Assembly: GCA_021299675.1 (NCBI GenBank)
Contig: JAJTIF010000121.1
Location: forward strand, 1-10,612
Direction: 5' to 3'
From: Pseudomonadota bacterium
GTDB lineage: Bacteria; Bdellovibrionota; Bacteriovoracia; Bacteriovoracales; Bacteriovoracaceae
DNA: 10,612 nt
Part shown: positions 6,481 through 10,612 of the stretch, one piece after another
How the letters are laid out: the number at the start of each line of letters is the position of its first letter
Numbering within the stretch: position 1 is the first letter of the stretch
The notes under the pieces: model-generated
What the model was told of the DNA's origin: nothing
The model's input: only the letters and a program-made list of their open reading frames with translations
Database searches by the model: none
Made by a program: the position numbers and the translations under genes

Positions 6481-7821
6481 ATGAAGACCTCTCTGATCGT
6501 CTTGTTATGTTTGTTCTCATTCTCTTCCCTGGCTCAAGATGATGGAAAAGTATCGATCATTGCCGTTGGCGAAGCACAAGACGAAAAAGAACGTCTCCTG
6601 ATTGGAAAGATCTCGGTCAATGGGTCGCTCAGTGAGCCCCTGCAGAGGAGCCTCAAGGAGATCGAATCACTGATAAAAAATGATCTCGCCTTTTATAAGC
6701 ATCGTCTTGAGACGATCGAGATTGAAGCTAGTCTCTTGAAACCAGATTGGGAGAACCATTCGGACAAGCGCTATCAGGTCGGACTGGCCGCGAAAGCCAA
6801 AGGTGCTGGACTCGAGGTCTCGGCAGAGATCTGGGATAGCCTTAAGAGAGAATCCATCGGAAAAGAGTCGATCCAAGCTTCCGGGACTGGTCTGCGCGAC
6901 CAGGGCCACAAACTCTCTGACTGGATCTACACAAAAATCACTGGCAAGAAATCTATTTTTCTCTCCAAGATCATCTTCGTGTCCGATCGCACCAGCAAAG
7001 GTAAAGACACCAAAAAAGAGCTCTACAGCATGGATTTCGACGGCCGTCGGGTCGAGCGTCTAACTTTCTTTAATTCTACTGTCATCTCTCCGTCTGTTTC
7101 GCCAGATAACAAAAATATTATTTATTCTGTGATCCAGTCACATGTTCAGACAGATCGGAAAAATAAAACGACGAAAAATATCGATCTCATGATTTACAAC
7201 CGTGACTCAAAGAAAAGTATTACTGTTTCAGGTCATCCAGGGATTAACTCCGGTGCTGTATACTCCGCCGACGGCAAAAGCATTTACTTCACTCTCTCCA
7301 AGAGTGGAAATGCGGATATCTATGAAATGGATCTGGAAAGTAAGAAACTGCGTCAGGTCACGAATCACTACGCCGAGGATGTCGATCCTACGGTCACAGC
7401 TGATGGAAGCTACATGAGTTTTCTTTCTAACCGCGCCGGCAAAGCCCACATCTATGTCATGGACCCGCGGGGAGTGGAAAAGGATGTGAGGCGTATCAGT
7501 TTTGTGGGCCTATTCAACGCTGCTCCTCGCTTCTCTCCCGATGGCCGCTCAATCGTGTTTACCTCTTGGGTGGATCAAGGTTTTGATCTCTACCGAATTG
7601 ATTCTCAGGGGAACAATCTGGCCCGTCTCACTAAGAACTTTGGCTCCAACGAGGAGCCTTGGTGGTCACCGGATGGAGAGTTTGTAATCTTCACCTCTCA
7701 GAGAGTGATTAATCGCTCTAAGGCCCTGCAGGACATTTATATAATGAATAGGGATGGGGAGATTGTAGGTCAGCTGACCCAGGATTTTGGTCTGTGCTTT
7801 AGCCCTCGTTGGACTAACTAG
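6481..7821 (+). CDS. tolB: TolB, periplasmic beta-propeller of the Tol-Pal system
   Basis: TolB is a soluble periplasmic protein that binds Pal and TolA and so relays the energised state of the Tol machine to the outer membrane. The 446 residues (E. coli 430) start with a signal peptide, MKTSLIVLLCLFSFSSLAQ, cut near Ala18 or Gln19. An N-terminal alpha/beta domain spans about 22-155, then a six-bladed propeller runs to the end. Blades show the PD40/WD40-like pattern: IIFVSDR and LYSMDFDGRRVERLT (164-195), YSADGKSIYFTLSKSGNADI (261-280), MSFLSNRAGKAHIYVMD, FSPDGRSIVFTSWVDQGFDL (351-370), and WWSPDGEFVIFTSQR (394-408). It closes with FSPRWTN. AAGGA (6470-6474) lies 6 bases before the ATG. It is the last gene of the operon, followed by a strong terminator; no pal gene follows it here. 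Confidence 0.93.
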   Translation: MKTSLIVLLCLFSFSSLAQDDGKVSIIAVGEAQDEKERLLIGKISVNGSLSEPLQRSLKEIESLIKNDLAFYKHRLETIEIEASLLKPDWENHSDKRYQVGLAAKAKGAGLEVSAEIWDSLKRESIGKESIQASGTGLRDQGHKLSDWIYTKITGKKSIFLSKIIFVSDRTSKGKDTKKELYSMDFDGRRVERLTFFNSTVISPSVSPDNKNIIYSVIQSHVQTDRKNKTTKNIDLMIYNRDSKKSITVSGHPGINSGAVYSADGKSIYFTLSKSGNADIYEMDLESKKLRQVTNHYAEDVDPTVTADGSYMSFLSNRAGKAHIYVMDPRGVEKDVRRISFVGLFNAAPRFSPDGRSIVFTSWVDQGFDLYRIDSQGNNLARLTKNFGSNEEPWWSPDGEFVIFTSQRVINRSKALQDIYIMNRDGEIVGQLTQDFGLCFSPRWTN

Positions 7822-7855
7822 TTTTTTTACACTCAAATATCTTCTATTGAGTTTT

Positions 7856-7890
7856 GGGCGGGGTAAAATCCCCGCCCTTTTTCTTTTTTC
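7856..7890 (+). terminator. Rho-independent terminator of the sppA-tolB operon
   Basis: GGGCGGGG (7856-7863) pairs perfectly with CCCCGCCC (7870-7877) around a six-base loop, followed by a T-rich run (7878-7889) broken by one C. It lies 34 bases after the tolB stop. A weaker hairpin (CTCAA 7832-7836 with TTGAG 7847-7851) precedes it. Confidence 0.93.
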
Positions 7891-7953
7891 GTCATAAAAT
7901 ACTGAAATCACAAGAAAAACCGTACATTCTTTAAACACCGCATCAAAATAGTC

Positions 7954-7982
7954 TTGTAATATTTTTAGGCATAATGTATTCT
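7954..7982 (+). promoter_or_regulatory. Candidate sigma-70 promoter of the GAF-AAA-Fis regulator
   Basis: TTGTAA (7954-7959) and TATTCT (7977-7982) are spaced by 17 bases, each matching four or five of six consensus bases. Transcription would begin near 7989, giving a leader of about 57 bases before ATG 8046. The surrounding 7891-8030 is AT-rich and shows no coding signal. This is an eye match and other pairings are possible. Confidence 0.35.
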
Positions 7983-7990
7983 TTTCCTAG

Positions 7991-8005
7991 TTGCGCATTG
8001 CACAA
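7991..8005 (+). repeat. Imperfect palindrome, possible operator
   Basis: TTGCGCATTGCACAA is a 15-base inverted repeat: seven-base arms around a central T, with one mismatched pair. It falls just after the predicted transcription start of the candidate promoter, where a repressor site would block initiation. The next gene encodes a Fis-type HTH protein, so autoregulation is possible, but no direct evidence exists. Confidence 0.3.
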
Positions 8006-8045
8006 TTTATGACCTACACCATTATTTAGTGTCAAGGAGTTAAAC

Positions 8046-9557
8046 ATGAAAAGCCTAGCCCAAAACCTCGAATTGGCCACATTGTCGACAAAATTGCTCA
8101 GCAATCTTGATGAGGCTATTTTCTTCTCTCAGCTTTCAGGTTTTTTCCACCAGTCATCAAAAGAATACAAAGTTCAAGTCTACGAGGTCATGGGCGACGG
8201 TTCAACTCGCCTTGCCGGTGAAAACGGTCAAGCGATCGACGGTGCTATTCTTGCGAAAGGCATTGGCCTCTCTGGTTACGTCGCTCGTATGAAGCGTGCT
8301 TACTGGTCAAACAACGTTAAGAGAGATCCTATTACTGCTCACTCGAAGAGAGACGAAGTGGTCGAGGCAGAGCTTGCGATCCCGGTCATGAACGAAGGTG
8401 TTGTGATCGCTACGATCCACGTGCAATCAACAAATAAAGAGCGCCAGTTCAACGAATCTGACGTCACTACCATTAATACAGTACTCAAAGAGCTCTCGGC
8501 TCCCATCCGCAACATGCGCCTCTACCTCATGGCTCGTCACATGACTCGTGAACTCGAAGCGAAGCTGCAGACACGTGACACCCAGGGAACTCAAGGTCCA
8601 AAGTTTGATATTAAAACGGGCTCACAAAATAACGATGAGCGCGTGAACATGATCGCTGTTTCAAAGTCTCTGCTTGAGACGATGAACCTCGCCAAGAAGC
8701 TCGCGGTTCAAGATTTTCCAATCTTGCTTGATGGAGCTCATGGTTCAGGTAAGAAGATCCTAGCTCGTAAGATCCACTTCTGGTCTCACCGTAAAAACGG
8801 TGCCTGTGTCTTGGTTCACTGTACTTCGATGACTGAAGCGGCTCTCGACATCGAACTTTTCGGCAAGAAAGGTAAGAAAGGAGCTTTCGCTGAATCCAAC
8901 GGTGGAACTCTGATCCTCGACGATATTCAGTCTCTTTCTCACTCACTCCAAGCGAAAGTCTTGAGAGCCATGGTTACGGGCGAAGTGGTTTCTTCAGACA
9001 ACGAAGAAAAAACGATGATCAACGTCCGCGTGATTGCGACTTCTAAAGGCAGCTTGGCTGAGTCGGTAGAGAAGGGCGAGTTTAAAGAAGAGCTTTATAT
9101 CCGCCTGAACACCATGAACATTAAAGTCGCAGCTCTGCGTGAGCGCGCTGAAGACATCCGTGCCCTCTCTGAGTACTTCTTGAATGAAGGAAGAGACCAG
9201 AAGAATGCAAAAATCTTGACGGCATCAGCCCAGGCGAAGCTTGCAGCTTATCACTGGCCAGGAAACGTTCAAGAGTTGAAGGGGATGATGGAGAGAATCT
9301 CTGCCATCGTGGAAGGTCAGTATGTTGACGAGAACCACCTCCCAGAGATGAAAGTTGAAGAAGTAAAAGAAGAAGTAAAAGTGGAGCTGAAGTTTGAAGA
9401 GAGAGCTCTTCATGACCTAGAAAAGGCTCATATTTTGGCTACTTTAGATCACTTGGCTGGCAACAAAACACGCGCTGCAAAGTCTTTGGGGATCACGGTA
9501 AAGACGCTTTATAACAAGCTGCACAGCTACGGCTTGATCGAGACGAAAGAGCTCTAA
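8046..9557 (+). CDS. GAF / AAA+ / Fis-HTH transcriptional regulator with a degenerate sigma-54 activator domain
   Basis: This 503-residue protein has the layout of a bacterial enhancer-binding protein. A GAF sensor domain lies at about 15-160 (GIGLSGYVARMKRAYWSNN, then AELAIPVMNEGVVIATIHVQ). A short helical link leads to the AAA+ domain at about 195-425 and a Fis-type HTH at 453-496 (AGNKTRAAKSLGITVKTLYN). Walker A is kept as GAHGSGKK (Lys236). The L1 loop with GAFTGA, which touches sigma-54, is missing: ELFG (270-273) is followed almost at once by GGTLILDDI (286-294). Walker B reads DD instead of DE, sensor I reads ATSK where ATNR is usual, the first arginine finger is Lys (FKEELYIRL, 346-354), and sensor II reads GNVQEL for GNVREL. 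Sigma-54 activation is therefore unlikely; ATP may be bound but turnover is doubtful. It has AAGGAG at 8034-8039, 6 bases before ATG. It may act on sigma-70 promoters, as TyrR does. The ligand of the GAF domain is unknown. Confidence 0.9.
   Translation: MKSLAQNLELATLSTKLLSNLDEAIFFSQLSGFFHQSSKEYKVQVYEVMGDGSTRLAGENGQAIDGAILAKGIGLSGYVARMKRAYWSNNVKRDPITAHSKRDEVVEAELAIPVMNEGVVIATIHVQSTNKERQFNESDVTTINTVLKELSAPIRNMRLYLMARHMTRELEAKLQTRDTQGTQGPKFDIKTGSQNNDERVNMIAVSKSLLETMNLAKKLAVQDFPILLDGAHGSGKKILARKIHFWSHRKNGACVLVHCTSMTEAALDIELFGKKGKKGAFAESNGGTLILDDIQSLSHSLQAKVLRAMVTGEVVSSDNEEKTMINVRVIATSKGSLAESVEKGEFKEELYIRLNTMNIKVAALRERAEDIRALSEYFLNEGRDQKNAKILTASAQAKLAAYHWPGNVQELKGMMERISAIVEGQYVDENHLPEMKVEEVKEEVKVELKFEERALHDLEKAHILATLDHLAGNKTRAAKSLGITVKTLYNKLHSYGLIETKEL
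9357..9380 (+). repeat. Two exact 12-base tandem copies inside the regulator gene
   Basis: GAAGAAGTAAAA occurs twice in direct succession and encodes Glu-Glu-Val-Lys twice. It lies in the charged linker between the AAA+ and HTH domains (residues 438-445). Twelve bases keep the frame, so a slip here would change linker length only. Confidence 0.8.
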
Positions 9558-9561
9558 GAAG

Positions 9562-9590
9562 TTGTGTGATTGAGTTTAAAAAAGTATGAT
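9562..9590 (+). promoter_or_regulatory. Candidate promoter of the 70-residue protein gene
   Basis: TTGTGT (9562-9567) and TATGAT (9585-9590, five of six) are spaced by exactly 17 bases and start 5 bases after the regulator stop. Transcription would begin near 9597, just before the SD at 9599, so the leader would be very short. Confidence 0.45.
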
Positions 9591-9609
9591 TTAAAGCCAA
9601 GGAGCTTGT

Positions 9610-9822
9610 ATGACAAAGGCCGTAGTAGAGACAGTAAAAGACGCAGCCCCAGAAGTGATGACGCTTAAAAATTTCCGTGCCAATAACACGGATATTGAAA
9701 ACTTCTATCGCTTTGTTCACGAGAACGGTTTGCGCAGAGAAGCTGGAATGATGCTTGAGTACGCCATCGACCGCCTTCGTAAAGCTCGCAAGAATAAGCG
9801 TGCTGCTAAAACTCTTCAGTAA
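9610..9822 (+). CDS. Small basic protein of unknown function (70 residues)
   Basis: I do not recognise the family. The gene looks real. It has AAGGAG (9599-9604) 5 bases before the ATG, a good candidate promoter just upstream, a terminator 22 bases after the stop, and codon use like the gene before it (arginine mostly CGT/CGC). The protein has a mildly polar N-terminus (1-20), then two probable helices: NTDIENFYRFVHENGLRREA (26-45) and GMMLEYAIDRLRKARKNKRA (46-65). The C-terminal 20 residues are strongly basic, with no hydrophobic segment or signal peptide, so it should be cytoplasmic. A basic helical tail could bind nucleic acid or an acidic partner protein. It may be read partly with the regulator upstream, as no terminator separates them. 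Confidence 0.75.
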   Translation: MTKAVVETVKDAAPEVMTLKNFRANNTDIENFYRFVHENGLRREAGMMLEYAIDRLRKARKNKRAAKTLQ

Positions 9823-9844
9823 ATTTGTTTCACTAAATTTAAGA

Positions 9845-9873
9845 AAAGGGCCACGGTTGGCCCTTTCTTTTTT
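9845..9873 (+). terminator. Rho-independent terminator after the small basic protein
   Basis: AAAGGGCCA (9845-9853) pairs perfectly with TGGCCCTTT (9858-9866) around a CGGT tetraloop, and CTTTTTT follows (9867-9873). It ends only 15 bases before the start of the next gene. Confidence 0.93.
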
Positions 9874-9888
9874 CCCTTGGGTTCATAC

Positions 9889-10612
9889 ATGGATGTCACC
9901 GCTTCCCACATAAAAAAACACGTCTTCTACGACCCCCTCTATGGCTACGTACATCTCACCAACCTCGAGTGGGATATCATCCACACACCTTTCTACCAGC
10001 GCCTACGTTGGATCAAGCAACTAGGCTTTACCTGTTATACTTTTCCGGGTGCTGAGCACTCGCGCTTTGGTCACTCCATCGGAGTGATGCATAACTCTCA
10101 CATGATCCTCAAAGCTGTCGGCCGCTCGGTGTCTGATCTCGAGCTCTACGATGATAGTGTGCAATCAAAGGACAAGAAGTATCACCAAAGCCTGCGGCTT
10201 GCGGCACTCTTGCACGACCTCGGGACTTTTCCCTTTTCTCACACGACGGAGATGAGCTACATCCGCTTCGGAGAGACGACGAACGCAAAAAATGGCAAGG
10301 GCCACCCCGATGACCACGAACACTTAGGCTCGTTCATTATAAAGAATACGGACTTTGAAGGTGGTATCACGCATCTCTTAAAAAAATACGGCATAGATCC
10401 TCAGCGCATCTCAGATCTGGTGAAGGGAGTGGATAAGAGTGTCCTGGCCAATCAGATCCTTCACTCTGAGATTGACTGCGACCGGATGGACTATCTTCTA
10501 AGGGACGCGCACTACTCGGGCATTCACTACGGCACTTACGATCGTGATTATTTGCTCAACCATTTCCGCTCTGTGAAAGTCGGGGAGCATGATGTGATGG
10601 TGATTAACCACA
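9889..10612 (+). CDS. HD-domain phosphohydrolase, SAMHD1/COG1078 type, 3' end cut by window
   Basis: This open frame runs from ATG 9889 through the right edge, giving 241 visible residues; it is too recent in my reading of the frame to know its full length, but relatives have about 400-480. The family contains deoxynucleotide triphosphohydrolases and related enzymes. The N-terminus has FYQRLRWIKQLG (35-46) and the FPGAEHSRFGHSIGV stretch (52-66), very like SAMHD1. Metal ligands are visible in order: His62 (SRFGHS), His109-Asp110 (LLHDLGTFPFSH) and Asp198 (DCDRMDYLLRD). Tyr202 and Asp206 match SAMHD1 nucleotide-contact positions, while the Lys that follows the last metal ligand there is Arg199 here. 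The likely reaction is dNTP to deoxynucleoside plus triphosphate, but the substrate is not fixed by sequence. The SD is weak (TTGGG, 9876-9880), and the start lies just after a strong terminator. The fold call is secure. Confidence 0.88.
   Translation, partial: MDVTASHIKKHVFYDPLYGYVHLTNLEWDIIHTPFYQRLRWIKQLGFTCYTFPGAEHSRFGHSIGVMHNSHMILKAVGRSVSDLELYDDSVQSKDKKYHQSLRLAALLHDLGTFPFSHTTEMSYIRFGETTNAKNGKGHPDDHEHLGSFIIKNTDFEGGITHLLKKYGIDPQRISDLVKGVDKSVLANQILHSEIDCDRMDYLLRDAHYSGIHYGTYDRDYLLNHFRSVKVGEHDVMVINH

Noticed and set aside
7891..7953. Small RNA or short gene between the tolB terminator and the next promoter
   Set aside because: The stretch is AT-rich with no SD-linked frame, hairpin or conserved-looking structure that I can see.
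7989..8006. Sigma-54 promoter (-24/-12) before the regulator gene
   Set aside because: TTGCGCATTGCAC resembles TTGCA of the -12 box, but there is no GG at the required ten-base spacing upstream.
8880..8893. GAF triplet (residues 279-281) as a remnant of the GAFTGA motif
   Set aside because: It is followed by AESNGGTL, which fits the G-x-F-E-x-A segment that normally precedes GGTLFLDE, not the L1 loop. The GAFTGA loop is better read as absent.
8611..8946. Minus-strand open frame of 111 codons inside the regulator
   Set aside because: It is antisense to conserved AAA+ coding sequence and shows no recognisable domain or SD.

Overview
The window reads as chromosomal DNA of a Gram-negative, diderm bacterium. 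All confident genes lie on the plus strand, they are tightly packed, and most have a clear Shine-Dalgarno (SD) about 6 nt before the start. The Tol-Pal components and LapB imply an outer membrane, probably with LPS. The TonB-like protein in the TolA slot, the sppA-lapB linkage and the degenerate enhancer-binding protein would suit the Bdellovibrionota (Bacteriovorax/Peredibacter-like), but that placement is inferred from gene style, not from a marker gene. I see no tRNA, rRNA, insertion sequence, CRISPR array or phage module.

Layout. Bases 2-196 are the 3' end of a phospholipase-D-like gene. A 77-base gap with a possible promoter follows. From 274 to 7821 nine genes run with almost no spacing: sppA (signal peptide peptidase), lapB (TPR/rubredoxin LPS regulator), a small secreted SH3-like protein, a secreted protein of unknown function that resembles an M48 peptidase without its zinc motif, a polytopic membrane protein of unknown function, then tolQ, tolR, a TonB/TolA-like protein and tolB. 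Three junctions overlap (TAATG, ATGA, ATGA), and a strong GC-rich terminator follows tolB at 7856-7890. This looks like one envelope-maintenance operon: degradation of signal peptides, control of LPS synthesis, and the proton-driven Tol machine for outer-membrane constriction. The three unknown secreted or membrane proteins sit between the two known halves.

The 224-base gap at 7822-8045 carries the terminator, a candidate sigma-70 promoter and an imperfect palindrome. A 503-residue regulator follows, with GAF, AAA+ (sigma-54 activator type) and Fis HTH domains. Its AAA+ domain has lost the sigma-54-contacting GAFTGA loop and altered most of the catalytic and sensing residues, while the HTH is intact. 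It is followed by a 70-residue basic small protein with its own likely promoter and a near-perfect terminator.

The window ends inside an HD-domain phosphohydrolase of the SAMHD1/COG1078 type, whose start codon lies only about 15 bases after that terminator. No known system is wholly new here. The most unusual items are the degenerate enhancer-binding protein and the coupled unknown cassette between lapB and tolQ.
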